From DATKQJ01 sp035534295 (GTDB taxonomy: Bacteria; Chloroflexota; Dormibacteria; Dormibacterales; Dormibacteraceae), in the NCBI GenBank assembly GCA_035534295.1, contig DATLSE010000006.1, forward strand, positions 1 through 64,000: a DNA stretch of 64,000 nt, given 5' to 3'. The notes beneath the pieces were generated by a model. The model did not search any database, was not told the DNA's origin, and saw only the letters and a program-made list of their open reading frames with translations. Numbering within the stretch: the first letter of the stretch is position 1; every line of letters begins with the position of its first letter. This document shows positions 49,544 through 58,277 of the stretch, one piece after another. The position numbers were made by a program, and so were the translations under genes.

Positions 49544-50038
49544 GGCGGAGCGGCTCCGAATCACCAGCGCCTGGGAGAACAGATCGGAGTTCGGGACCAC
49601 GATCAGGGATCCATCCTCTGCGCGCAGAAAGCTGACCCGCATCCTGACCTCGCTCACCACTCCCCGGTGTCCATCGACCTCGATGTCGTCGCCCACCCGC
49701 ACGTTGCGCTCGAGCAGCACGTAGAAGCCGCTGACGAAGCTCTTGAAGATGTCCTGCAGGCCCAGGCTGGCGATCAGGGCGGCGACCAGGATCCCGCTCA
49801 GTCCGACCAGCTGGTTGCCGAACACGTCGGCCAGGAAGATGAAGCAGCCCACGATCAGGACCACGGTGTAGACCACGCGCCGGACCAGAGCGACCACGTC
49901 GGGGCGGAAGTGGCGCCGGAACAGATAACGGTCGGTAAGGCGGCGGGCGACGAAGGCCAGGATCAGGAATCCGACCACGATGGCCGTCCCCTTCAGGATC
50001 TCGATCAGGAAAACCGGGACGTGGCTCGCGAACTGCAC
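49487..50038 (-). CDS. Short MscS-type mechanosensitive channel
   Basis: A 183-residue protein with two or three helices. SGILVAALIASLGLQDIFKSFVSGFYVLLER is the TM3 pore and the RVGDDIEVDGHRGVVSEVRMR strand is the beta-domain of MscS. It ends after about 15 more residues, so the C-terminal alpha/beta vestibule domain is missing. It might be a minimal channel or a truncated copy. GTG start at 50038. Confidence 0.8.
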   Translation of the reverse strand: MQFASHVPVFLIEILKGTAIVVGFLILAFVARRLTDRYLFRRHFRPDVVALVRRVVYTVVLIVGCFIFLADVFGNQLVGLSGILVAALIASLGLQDIFKSFVSGFYVLLERNVRVGDDIEVDGHRGVVSEVRMRVSFLRAEDGSLIVVPNSDLFSQALVIRSRSASGEGAEDDADQNAEPNRV

Positions 50039-50070
50039 GAAGAGTGCCGCCGACGCCGGCGCGAGCCGGG

Positions 50071-50694
50071 CTAGCCCTCCTCGGACGCGGTCTCTGCTGC
50101 CTGGTCGAGGGCCGGCTCGCTCACCGCCTTTTCGTCAACCTCGGCCGCGCGACGCCCGGCGAGCTTGACGATGACCTCGTCGCCGTCGTCGAGCAGCGTG
50201 ACCCCGGGCGGCAACACCAGGTCGGCGGCGCGCACGGCGTCGTCGATCTCGACCAGAGTCGCGGTCGACACCTCGATCAGCTCGGGGATGGCGGCGGGCA
50301 GACACTCCACGTGCACCTGTTGCACGAGTTGAAGGAGCTCGGCGTCACCCCGACGGACCGCCTCCGGTTCGCCCACCACCAGGATTGGAACCTCGGTGTG
50401 GAGCTTCTCCCGCAGGCTCACCTGGTGCAGGTCGACGTGGATGGCCAGGCCATGGCGGGGCGAGATCTGGACCGCCTTGATCAGCACCTTGCTCATAGAT
50501 CCGCCGTCGACCTTGAGGTCGACCAGCTGGGTGTGGCCGGCCCGGTGATAGACACGCTCGAACTCCTTGAAGTTCAGGCTCAGGGTGCGCGGCGCCACCT
50601 TGTGCCCATAGACCACGGCGGGGATCATGCCCTCCCGGGCCAGCCGCCGGGCGCTCTTGCCCGTCTGCTGCCGAATTGCGGCCCCGATCTCCAT
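50071..50694 (-). CDS. rplY: 50S ribosomal protein bL25 (TL5/CTC type)
   Basis: A 207-residue 5S rRNA-binding protein of the long CTC/TL5 type. The N-terminal domain IPAVVYGHKVAPRTLSLNF and the RHGLAIHVDLHQVSLREKLH segment are bL25, and the C-terminal domain ends with an acidic tail. An AGAGGAGA ribosome site precedes the ATG, and a TATGGT extended -10 lies 63 nt upstream. Confidence 0.92.
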   Translation of the reverse strand: MEIGAAIRQQTGKSARRLAREGMIPAVVYGHKVAPRTLSLNFKEFERVYHRAGHTQLVDLKVDGGSMSKVLIKAVQISPRHGLAIHVDLHQVSLREKLHTEVPILVVGEPEAVRRGDAELLQLVQQVHVECLPAAIPELIEVSTATLVEIDDAVRAADLVLPPGVTLLDDGDEVIVKLAGRRAAEVDEKAVSEPALDQAAETASEEG

Positions 50695-50756
50695 GCCCGA
50701 TCTCCTCTGATGAGTGTGGGGGCCAAAATGCCGGCCCCGAACGCTGGTCCGACATC

Positions 50757-50762
50757 ACCATA
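50757..50762 (-). promoter_or_regulatory. Extended -10 (TGC-TATGGT) for rplY
   Basis: TATGGT on the minus strand with TG three bases upstream, about 63 nt before the rplY ATG. It leads a leadered transcript, unlike the leaderless genes. Confidence 0.4.
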
Positions 50763-50951
50763 GCAATTCGGCGCTCCTCCCGACCCTGGCCCACCGATGC
50801 CGGTGGGGCTCTCGCCCCCTCCCGAGGCCGAGTTGGAGCACGATTTAAAGCTCCGGCTCAGCCGCTTCGCCTCAAAGCGCAGGAGCAGGATGGACAGTGG
50901 GGCGGGAGCGAATGTAGCCAGCGCCCCGCAGCCCCGCGACCCCGCTCGAGA

Positions 50952-51392
50952 TCAGCTGGAGCTGCCCCCGTCCCCCCCCTGCAGCGCCGGTTGTCGCTCC
51001 CGGAGCCAGGAGACGATGCTGTCCAGCGGGGTGCCCGGGGTGAATATCTCGGCCACCCCCAGGGAGCGAAGCTCGGCCGCGTCGCCGGGCGGGATGATGC
51101 CGCCGGCGAAGACCAATACGTCGCTCATCTGGCGCCGCCGAAGCTCGTCCAGGACGGCGGGGATCAGGGTCATGTGGGCGCCGGAATGAAGCGAGAGCCC
51201 GATCACCCGGGCGTCCTCCTGCAGGGCCGCCTCGACCACCATCCCGGGGGTCTGGCGGAGGCCGGTGTAGATCACCTCAAAGCCGGCGTCGCGCAGGGCC
51301 CGGGCCACGACCTTGACCCCGCGGTCGTGGCCGTCGAGTCCGATCTTGGCCAGCACGATACGCAGAGGGGCGGACGCCGAGGTGCGGACCAT
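50952..51392 (-). CDS. Methylmalonyl-CoA mutase small (B12-binding) subunit
   Basis: A 146-residue cobalamin-binding domain. KIGLDGHDRGVKVVARALRDAG carries the DxHxxG base-on motif, and GLSLHSGAHMTLIPAV plus FAGGIIPPGDAAEL follow. It is a separate subunit that completes the large subunit at 61914-63497. The gene lies 7 nt from meaB, in the same direction, so the two are cotranscribed. Confidence 0.9.
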   Translation of the reverse strand: MVRTSASAPLRIVLAKIGLDGHDRGVKVVARALRDAGFEVIYTGLRQTPGMVVEAALQEDARVIGLSLHSGAHMTLIPAVLDELRRRQMSDVLVFAGGIIPPGDAAELRSLGVAEIFTPGTPLDSIVSWLRERQPALQGGDGGSSS

Positions 51393-51399
51393 GGGCGGA

Positions 51400-52329
51400 T
51401 TATGGCTCCCGCGGGGCCTGCGGTCGCAGGCGCTCCAGGAGGCGGGCAGCTATGACCCGAGGGTCAGAGCCCGAGAGGAGCTCGGGCTCCTCTTGAAGCC
51501 GGGCGCGAGCCTCTGATCGGGCCCAGCTGGCGACCAGCTCCAAGACCTCGGCCTGGATCCGTTCGCGTCCCCGGCGGTCGCCCTCGCCCGCGGCAAGGTG
51601 GGTGCGGTGGCGCTCGATCGCCGACCAGAGCTCGGCCACCCCGCTGCCGGTGCTGGCCACGGTGCCGACCAGGGGGGGATGCCAGAGGGAATCGGGGGCA
51701 TCGCGCAAGATCGAGTTCAGCTCACTCAGGGCGCGTGGGGCCAGGGCGCTGTCGGCCTTGTTGAGGCAGATCACATCGGCCACCTCCATCACGCCCGACT
51801 TGAGATGCTGGATGGAGTCGCCCAGTCCGGGCGCCAGCACGAGCACGGTGGTGTCGGCGAGCTGAGCCACCTCGAGCTCGGACTGGCCCACCCCCACCGT
51901 CTCCAGCAGCACCAGGTCGAAGTCGAAGCCGCCCAGCGCACGCACCACGTCCGCGCTCTGGGCGGTCAGACCTCCCAGGTGACCGCGGGCGCTGAGCGAG
52001 CGAACGTAGACGCCGGGGTCCTGGGCGTGGCGCTGGAGCCGGATCCGGTCCCCCAGCAGCGCTCCGCCGGTGTGGGGCGAGCTGGGATCGACCGCGATCA
52101 GTGCCAGCCTCAACCCCTGGCCCCGAAGCAGGGTCACCAGGGCATCGAGCAGCGTCGACTTGCCGCTCCCCGGCGGTCCGGTGAAACCGACGACCCGGGG
52201 CCGCGACCGGCCTCGGGCCAGGGCCATGGCCAGGTCGCGGTCGCCGTCCTCGATCCGGCTGATGGCGCGGGCCAGCCCGCGCACGCCCTGCAAGACCAGT
52301 TCAGAGGCGGTGGGCTCAGCTCGGCTCAT
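51400..52329 (-). CDS. meaB: MeaB/ArgK-type G3E GTPase
   Basis: A 309-residue GTPase that loads and protects B12 in methylmalonyl-CoA mutase. Walker A GPPGSGKST, the IAVDPSSPHTGGALLGDRIRL segment, DLVLLETVGVGQSE and LNKAD are the family motifs. It sits between the LytR-like gene and the B12 subunit. Target assignment rests on the gene neighbourhood. Confidence 0.92.
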   Translation of the reverse strand: MSRAEPTASELVLQGVRGLARAISRIEDGDRDLAMALARGRSRPRVVGFTGPPGSGKSTLLDALVTLLRGQGLRLALIAVDPSSPHTGGALLGDRIRLQRHAQDPGVYVRSLSARGHLGGLTAQSADVVRALGGFDFDLVLLETVGVGQSELEVAQLADTTVLVLAPGLGDSIQHLKSGVMEVADVICLNKADSALAPRALSELNSILRDAPDSLWHPPLVGTVASTGSGVAELWSAIERHRTHLAAGEGDRRGRERIQAEVLELVASWARSEARARLQEEPELLSGSDPRVIAARLLERLRPQAPREP

Positions 52330-52365
52330 GGGTCTACAAAGACCCCGCTCCGCCCCGCCCGGGGC

Positions 52366-53823
52366 TCACTGGCCGATCCAGCGGAGCGCGAAGTTGCGCC
52401 CCATGACCACCACCAGGCCGCTGGTGCTGGCCCCCGGCGTCGGCGGTGGGGTGGTCGCGGTTGCGGTGACGAGGTCGGCGCCAAAATACTGCGCCAGCCA
52501 TTTCGCGGTCAGTGGGTAGCGCCCGCCCGAATAGTCGTAGACGACCGAGCCGGTGGCAGGGCTGGAGCGCAGTGGAGTGCCGATGCGAAAGCCCAGCGGA
52601 GCCAGCGTCTGGGCCACCCGCGAACCCATGTCGGCCAGGCTGAAGCTGGCGTTCACCAGCTCCACCGGGGCGGCCTCGGCGAGTACTGCGGGGTTGATGA
52701 AGACGCTGGCGAAGTAGCCCTGGATGGTGTGAAAGGTGGGGTCGACCGGGCAGAGCACGTATTCATTCCAGGGGCCGCAGCTGCCCGGCTGCTGGTAGAA
52801 CTGCGCCACCAGATTGGAGTCGGTGAGCGCGGCCGAGCTGATCGCGGAGGCGGGCAGATGGGAGGAGAAGCGGTAGAGGGCGTCGAGGTCGCCAAGGCCC
52901 AGGTCGGTGATGAAGTTCTTCTGCAGCGCATCCATCAGGGCCGGCGCCCGGGTGATGACCCCAAGGGAGGTCGCCTTGAGCCGCATGGCGTCGAGCAGCT
53001 GGCGCTGACGCGCGGCGCGCGCAAAGTCGCTGGCCTGGGCGGCTTGGACGGCGTGACGCGATCGCGCCAGCTCCAGGGCCTGCTCCCCGTTGACCTGCTG
53101 GCAGCCGGCCTTGAAGTGAATGCCGCCAGGGACGTAGCCGTCGACGTAGTTCGGGTACTGGTTGTCGTCGAGTGGTCCGGCCAGGCACACCTGAACTCCG
53201 CCCAAGGCGTTGACCAGGTCTCGAAAGGCCTTGAAGTCGACGCCGACGAAGCCGTCGAAATGGATCCCGGTGATTGCCCCCACCGTCTGCATCGAGAGCC
53301 GGCCGCCAGCATCGCGGCTCGAGGCGACCTGGAATTGGGGCAGCTTACCGGGCCAGTTGGTGTCGTCCATACCGACCTCGTAGGCCACGTTGACCTTGTT
53401 CACCATCGGCTTGCCGCTGGCCCAGGCGTTGATCGGAACCATCAGGTCGCGCGGGACCGAGATCTCGAATGCGCGGCGCTGGGCAGGATCTATGGACAGC
53501 ACCATGATGCTGTCCGTGAGCCAGGGGGCATCGTTCTCCGATCCCCCGTAGCCGAGCAGGAGCAGGTTCACGCGCTGGCCATGCTGAAGTTTGTAAGGGA
53601 TGGTTCCGGGCTGCAGTCCACTTGCCTTGGCCAGCTCGCTGAGCGGGTTCCCCGAGCCGGTCGTGGCCCGGATCAGGTCCAGCACGCGCCATCCCGCCAG
53701 CCCCGAAAGTCCCAGGACCAGGACCAGGACCAGGGCCAGGATGGAACGCGGCGGACTCGGCGCTCGGCGCCGATACCTCGACTGGCGGGCCCGCATGGGC
53801 GGACCGGGGGGATGCTGCTCCAC
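52366..53823 (-). CDS. LytR-CpsA-Psr family wall-polymer ligase
   Basis: A 485-residue protein with an N-terminal membrane helix (ILALVLVLVLGLSGLAGW) and an extracellular LCP domain. INLLLLGYG-like strands, SVPRDLMVPIN, GGVQVCLAGPLDD and ELARSRHAV carry the conserved Arg/Asp residues for polyprenyl-phosphate handling. Its C-terminal ~100 residues form a LytR_C domain (VELVNASFSLADMGSRVAQTL). It likely attaches a polymer to peptidoglycan. GTG start. Confidence 0.9.
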   Translation of the reverse strand: MEQHPPGPPMRARQSRYRRRAPSPPRSILALVLVLVLGLSGLAGWRVLDLIRATTGSGNPLSELAKASGLQPGTIPYKLQHGQRVNLLLLGYGGSENDAPWLTDSIMVLSIDPAQRRAFEISVPRDLMVPINAWASGKPMVNKVNVAYEVGMDDTNWPGKLPQFQVASSRDAGGRLSMQTVGAITGIHFDGFVGVDFKAFRDLVNALGGVQVCLAGPLDDNQYPNYVDGYVPGGIHFKAGCQQVNGEQALELARSRHAVQAAQASDFARAARQRQLLDAMRLKATSLGVITRAPALMDALQKNFITDLGLGDLDALYRFSSHLPASAISSAALTDSNLVAQFYQQPGSCGPWNEYVLCPVDPTFHTIQGYFASVFINPAVLAEAAPVELVNASFSLADMGSRVAQTLAPLGFRIGTPLRSSPATGSVVYDYSGGRYPLTAKWLAQYFGADLVTATATTPPPTPGASTSGLVVVMGRNFALRWIGQ

Positions 53824-53922
53824 CTCGGATTGCTACCTCTTCACGGTGTGGGGGGACGCGATGCTGAATCGATGGCCGTCGGCGGCGCAATCGCCCCGGC
53901 CGGATGGGGCCGAGGCAGCAAA

Positions 53923-53928
53923 ACTATA
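53923..53928 (-). promoter_or_regulatory. -10 (TATAGT) of the LCP gene
   Basis: TATAGT on the minus strand, about 100 nt before the GTG at 53823. No distinct -35 element was found. Confidence 0.4.
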
Positions 53929-53941
53929 ACGCAGGATCGCT

Positions 53942-53962
53942 CCCCGAACCGCCGTTTCGGGG
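53942..53962 (-). terminator. Hairpin downstream of acyl-CoA dehydrogenase
   Basis: CCCCGAA and TTCGGGG form a 7-bp stem with a 7-nt loop, 36 nt after the stop codon at 53998. There is no U-tract. Confidence 0.45.
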
Positions 53963-53997
53963 GCGCACAGGGGCGGGCGCGAGGCCTCCGAGGTCTT

Positions 53998-55131
53998 TTA
54001 CTTGAGCAGGCTGCGCGCGATGACCAGGCGCTGGATCTGATTGGTCCCCTCATAGATCTGGGTGATCTTGGCGTCACGCATCATCCGCTCCACCGGGTAG
54101 TCCTGGGTGTAGCCGTAGCCACCCAAAATCTGGACCGCGTCGGTGGTCACGCGCATCGCGGTGTCCGAGCAGAAGAGCTTGGCCATGGCTGCCAGGCGGG
54201 TCATATCGGGAGCGGCGGCGTCGACCATCTCGGCCGCGTGGTAAAGCAGCTGGCGGGCGGCCTCGATCCCGGTCGCCATGTCGGCCAGCATCCACTGCAG
54301 ACCCTGGAAGGAGGCGATCGGCTGTCCGAATTGCCGCCTTTCGCGGGCGTAGGCGAGGGCGAAGTCCAGCGCCCCCTGGGCGATGCCCAGGGCCTGGGCC
54401 GCCACCCCCGGTCGGGAGCGGTCCAGGACCCCGAGTGCGAGCTTGAAGCCCTGGCCCTCAGCCCCGAGGCGGTTCTCGACCGGCACCGTTACCTCGTCGA
54501 ACGCGATCTGGGCCGTGGGCGACCCGCGGATACCCATCTTGTGCTCGACCTTGAGCACCTGCCAGGGGCTGCGCTCGCGCTCCAAGACGAAGGCGCTGAT
54601 CCCACTTGGACCGGGGCCCCCAGTGCGCGCGAACAGGATCATGGTCTTCGCCACGCTGCCGTGGGTGATGAACATCTTGGTCCCGCTGATCACGTACTCC
54701 GAACCCTGGCGCGTGGCCCGGGTGCTGAGGGCGGAGGCGTCGGAGCCCGCCCCGGGCTCGGTCAACGCGTAGCAGACAACCCGACCCTGGGCGATGTCAG
54801 GTAGAAAACGTCGTTTCTGCTCCTCGCTCCCGCCCAGGAGCAGGGAGTGCGCGCCCAGAGCCTGCACACCCAGGATCAGGGCCGAGCTGGCACAGGCCCG
54901 GGCGATCTCCTCGGTCGCCATGCAGACCGTGAGCGACGACCCGCTCACGCCGCCATAGGCCTCCGGCACGGGAATGCCGAGCACGCCATTGTCGGCGAGC
55001 AGCCGCTCGATGTCCTCGGGGTACTCGGCGCGCTCGTCGATCTCGGCCGCGCGCGGCGCGATGTGGTCGCGCACCAGTTCGCGCACGGTCTCCCGGATGG
55101 CCAGTTGCTCAGCTGAGAATCTTGTCTCCAC
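53998..55131 (-). CDS. Acyl-CoA dehydrogenase
   Basis: A 377-residue FAD enzyme that oxidises acyl-CoA at the alpha-beta position. CYALTEPGAGSDASALSTRA and the FITHGSVAKTMILFA region are the family core, and the catalytic Glu lies in QIYEGTNQIQRLVIARSLL. GTG start at 55131. The likely role is branched- or short-chain acyl-CoA oxidation feeding propionyl-CoA. Chain-length preference cannot be read. Confidence 0.92.
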   Translation of the reverse strand: METRFSAEQLAIRETVRELVRDHIAPRAAEIDERAEYPEDIERLLADNGVLGIPVPEAYGGVSGSSLTVCMATEEIARACASSALILGVQALGAHSLLLGGSEEQKRRFLPDIAQGRVVCYALTEPGAGSDASALSTRATRQGSEYVISGTKMFITHGSVAKTMILFARTGGPGPSGISAFVLERERSPWQVLKVEHKMGIRGSPTAQIAFDEVTVPVENRLGAEGQGFKLALGVLDRSRPGVAAQALGIAQGALDFALAYARERRQFGQPIASFQGLQWMLADMATGIEAARQLLYHAAEMVDAAAPDMTRLAAMAKLFCSDTAMRVTTDAVQILGGYGYTQDYPVERMMRDAKITQIYEGTNQIQRLVIARSLLK

Positions 55132-55140
55132 CGGGCCCGA

Positions 55141-56361
55141 TTATCGACCCTGGGCCACGCTCGCGAACTGGATCGCGAGCATGCTCCAGAAGACGAGCGC
55201 GAGGTCGTTCTTGAAATAGGGGACGTCGACCAGTCCGTGGAGGCAGAAGCCGACGAGCGCGGCGCCGGTTCCAATGGCCAGCAACCGGGCCCAGGGTCCA
55301 GAGTTAAGACCGGCGCGCAAGGTGCGCACGGCCTGGGCCAAAAGCCAGACCACCGCCGCCAATCCGATCAGCCCGGTCTCGCTCCAGAAGTTCAAGAAGA
55401 GGTCGTGAGGATAGATCAGGTTCTCGTGATAGTCCGGCGCCCGATAGGGCGCGAGGGCGTACTTGAAGCCGTCCAGTCCGGCTCCGGTCAGGGGGCGGTG
55501 CGAGAGCATATTCAGGCTTGAGCGCCAGAGCGCGCCGCGCAGCGCGATGGTGTTGTCAGGGCTATGGAAGTTGAGCTCGACCAGGACCCGGTGCCGAACC
55601 TTGCCGCTGGCCCCGAGCGCGGCCAGGGCCAGCGCCAGCAGCGCGCCCAGCACGCGCCAGCGCCAGGGATGGAAGAGGAATACGAACAGGGTCTCAGCCC
55701 CGAGCGCCAGCCAACCGCCGCGCGACAGGCTGACCACGATGGCGGCAGCGAAGAGCAGGTACAGGGCGCCCGCGACCAATCGCTCGTCGCGCCGATCCGA
55801 ATACACGGCCAGGGCCAGCGCGAGCGCGCTCAGGGGCTCGAGAAACAGGCTCACGTCATTGGCGCTGTTGTAGATCGCGACCGGGGGCGTGGTGGTGCTG
55901 AAGGTGCCCTGCATCAGGTGGCGGACGTCCACCCCGAGGTTGGCCAGGGCGGATACGGCTCCGGCCACCGCGAGGCCGGCCAGGAGCAGTCGAGCCCGCT
56001 GGCGGACGCGGGCGATGGCGGCGATGACGACGGCCGCCGCCATGGGCTCGGCGAAGTACGCCTTCCAGATCCCCAGCGCCTTGATGTGGGTGGAGGCGGT
56101 GAAGACCACGCCCAGGCTCGCGCCCAGGAGCAGGAGCAGGCCCGGGAGCAGATACGGATTGCGCCAGGGCAGCTGGGACCAATACGCCAGCCCCCCGACC
56201 GCCAACGCGAGCAGGAGCAGGAGCTCGAGCAGGGTGGTGGGCAGGGGCCCCAGGTGGGGTCGGACCACGTAAAGGGGAAGCGCGGCCAGGGCCAGGGCCA
56301 TGAGCCAGGTGGCCAGGCGCTGAATCGCGCTCTCGGCGCCGGGACCCTGGAGCTCACTCAT
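55141..56361 (-). CDS. O-antigen ligase-like / polysaccharide polymerase protein
   Basis: A 406-residue protein with about eleven hydrophobic helices of the Wzy_C/WaaL-like family. The hallmark periplasmic loop is near ALRGALWRSSLNMLSHRPLTGAGLDGFKYALAPYR, ending in PHDLFLNFWSETGLIGL, which is the conserved loop with His. It likely ligates or polymerises an exported glycan. It starts at ATG 56361, lies 9 nt from the acyl-CoA dehydrogenase gene, and may work with the LCP protein. Confidence 0.83.
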   Translation of the reverse strand: MSELQGPGAESAIQRLATWLMALALAALPLYVVRPHLGPLPTTLLELLLLLALAVGGLAYWSQLPWRNPYLLPGLLLLLGASLGVVFTASTHIKALGIWKAYFAEPMAAAVVIAAIARVRQRARLLLAGLAVAGAVSALANLGVDVRHLMQGTFSTTTPPVAIYNSANDVSLFLEPLSALALALAVYSDRRDERLVAGALYLLFAAAIVVSLSRGGWLALGAETLFVFLFHPWRWRVLGALLALALAALGASGKVRHRVLVELNFHSPDNTIALRGALWRSSLNMLSHRPLTGAGLDGFKYALAPYRAPDYHENLIYPHDLFLNFWSETGLIGLAAVVWLLAQAVRTLRAGLNSGPWARLLAIGTGAALVGFCLHGLVDVPYFKNDLALVFWSMLAIQFASVAQGR

Positions 56362-56443
56362 GCCAAGGGCAATAATGCGGTGCGCAAGCCAGCCGAAGCC
56401 AGCGGCAGCCATCCAGGCGCTGGAATCGCGAGCGGCCCCCCCG

Positions 56444-56449
56444 TAGAAT
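56444..56449 (+). promoter_or_regulatory. -10 (TAGAAT) before the 144-aa gene
   Basis: TAGAAT ends 10 nt before ATG 56460, so the transcript would have a leader of about 3-4 nt. Confidence 0.4.
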
Positions 56450-56459
56450 GGGCGCTCAT

Positions 56460-56882
56460 ATGGAAGCAGGTCCGCGCTACCTCGAGGGCACCACCGTGGG
56501 TAGCGGCCGCGACATCATCGGGGTCCGCCGGGATCGGATCGCCGTCATCATCGAGCAGGGCCGCGAGATCATCATGCGAGCCAAGCACGACAAGATCCTG
56601 CCCGAGACCATCACCGGCGCCACGGCCGCGCTCCTGGTGACCATCTCCGGATACGGCGAGCCGCTGTCCGAGGGTCAGTGGCGCGAGTTGTCCGGGGTGG
56701 TCGGCGGCATCATGGCTGATCCGGCGTATGCCGATCTGGCCCGTCTCCGCGGGTTGGTCACCCCCGAGCAGTTCATCAACGTGGCCCGCAATCAGGGCTA
56801 CGCCAAGTTCATCCGCCGCCTCGACGACGGTCGCTGGGTGTGCGAGCTCTCACCCAAACTGGAGGACGTCCCGGACGAATAG
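56460..56882 (+). CDS. Hypothetical alpha/beta protein
   Basis: A 140-residue protein with no recognised domain. It has GRDIIGVRRDRIAVIIEQGREIIM near the N-terminus, then a helix-rich centre (TGATAALLVTISGYGEPLSEG), a Trp-containing C-terminal half and an acidic end. ATG 56460 is preferred over 56448 because of the -10 spacing. It is isolated between an O-antigen ligase and a second acyl-CoA dehydrogenase. Confidence 0.6.
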   Translation: MEAGPRYLEGTTVGSGRDIIGVRRDRIAVIIEQGREIIMRAKHDKILPETITGATAALLVTISGYGEPLSEGQWRELSGVVGGIMADPAYADLARLRGLVTPEQFINVARNQGYAKFIRRLDDGRWVCELSPKLEDVPDE

Positions 56883-56897
56883 AGCTGGGGCCTCGCC

Positions 56898-58067
56898 TCA
56901 GCAGCCGAGCTCGCGCGCGATCAAGATCCGCTGGACCTCGCTGGTGCCCTCCCCGATCTCGCTGAACTTGGCGTCGCGCCAGAACCTGGACACCACCGAA
57001 TCCTCCATCAGCCCATAGCCACCATGGATCTGGACCGCCTCGTCGGCGGCCCGCTTGGCTGTCTCGGACGCGTAGAGCTTGGCCACCGAGGCGAATCGCG
57101 TGAGTTGGCCCTGGGGCGTGCCGGGATCCATGAATGCGATCGCGGCGCGATGCGTCGCCAGGCGCGCCAGGTCGACCTCGACCGACATGTCGGCGAGTTT
57201 GAATCCGATGGCCTGGAACTGGGAGATGGGCCGTCCGAACGCCTGCCGCTCCCGGGCGTGGGCGAGCGCTGCGTCCAAACAGGCCTGGGCCTGTCCGGTG
57301 GCCAGGGCCGCGATGGCGATGCGCCCGGCGGTGAGGGCGCGGAGAAACTGGGCGTAGCCCCCGCCGCGCGTTCCGAGCAGGTTCGCCTCCGGCACCCGGC
57401 ATCCCTCCAGCGCCAGCGGATGGGTGTCGGAGCAGCGCCAGCCGGTCTTCTGGTAGGCGGGCAACACCTTGAGGCCAGGAGCGCCGGCGGGCACCAGCAG
57501 GGCCGAGATCTCGGGCTCGCGTCCGTCCCCAGAGTCGGTGCGGCAGGTCACCGTGACCCCAGCGGTGATGTCCGTCCCCGAGTTGGTGATGAACTGCTTG
57601 TTGCCCTCTATGGTCCACTCCTCGGCCTCAAGCGAAGCCCGGGTCGCAGTCGCTCCGGCGTCGGAGCCGGCCCCGGGCTCGGTCAGGCCGAAGGCCCACA
57701 GCCGGCGCCCGCTCAAGAGGTCGGGCAGCCAGCGCTGACGCTGCTCGGGGGTGCCGAATTCGTAAATCGGGGTCGCGCCCAGCGACACCGCCGCCTCAAG
57801 CGTGATGGCCACCCCGGCGTCGGCCCAGGCCACCTCCTCCAAGGCCAGGCAGTAGGAGAGGAAATCGCCTCCGACCCCACCTGCGGACTCGGGGAAGGGA
57901 AGCCCGAAAAGACCCAGATCGGCCATCTGGCCCACGATCGCATAGGGGAAGCGGGACTCACGATCGAGTTCGGCGGCGGCAGGCCGGATCACCTCGCGGG
58001 CAAATTCCCGGGTCAGGGATCTGACCGCCCGCTGCTCAGCTGTGAGCTCGAAGTCCAATCCCAGCAT
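56898..58067 (-). CDS. Acyl-CoA dehydrogenase
   Basis: A 389-residue acyl-CoA dehydrogenase. FGLTEPGAGSDAGATATRA is the FAD/substrate loop, GRPISQFQAIGFKLADM the fold's helix, and GEGTSEVQRILIAREL carries the catalytic Glu. It is nearer to the isovaleryl/butyryl-type group. Ahead of sucD in the same leftward run, it could oxidise a branched-chain acyl-CoA. Confidence 0.92.
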   Translation of the reverse strand: MLGLDFELTAEQRAVRSLTREFAREVIRPAAAELDRESRFPYAIVGQMADLGLFGLPFPESAGGVGGDFLSYCLALEEVAWADAGVAITLEAAVSLGATPIYEFGTPEQRQRWLPDLLSGRRLWAFGLTEPGAGSDAGATATRASLEAEEWTIEGNKQFITNSGTDITAGVTVTCRTDSGDGREPEISALLVPAGAPGLKVLPAYQKTGWRCSDTHPLALEGCRVPEANLLGTRGGGYAQFLRALTAGRIAIAALATGQAQACLDAALAHARERQAFGRPISQFQAIGFKLADMSVEVDLARLATHRAAIAFMDPGTPQGQLTRFASVAKLYASETAKRAADEAVQIHGGYGLMEDSVVSRFWRDAKFSEIGEGTSEVQRILIARELGC

Positions 58068-58104
58068 CGTACGCCGCCCTCATCCCAGTACAGCGCGGCG
58101 AGAT

Positions 58105-58230
58105 TCAGCCGGCCCGCGGTCCGGCCGCTCTCCACCCTGCCAGCAGGAGCAGCAGGCTGCCCACCACGGGCGAGATGATCAGATAGGCGGCGAGCTCGCC
58201 GAGCACGTATGGAGTCTGGCCCGACTCCAT
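58105..58230 (-). CDS. Small single-helix protein
   Basis: A 41-residue open reading frame with a hydrophobic helix (AAYLIISPVVGSLLLLLAGW) and a polar head, ending with Arg/Gly residues. It sits between sucD and the acyl-CoA dehydrogenase, in their direction. There is no recognised domain and no clear ribosome site. Confidence 0.35.
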   Translation of the reverse strand: MESGQTPYVLGELAAYLIISPVVGSLLLLLAGWRAAGPRAG

Positions 58231-58277
58231 CTGCGGGCTGTCCGCCCGCGATCAAGGATCTGTAACCGCGCCCCGGA

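Noticed and set aside
51598..54804. 1068-codon plus-strand open frame
   Set aside because: It is antisense to meaB, LCP and acyl-CoA dehydrogenase genes, has no recognisable domain, and is explained by high GC codon bias.
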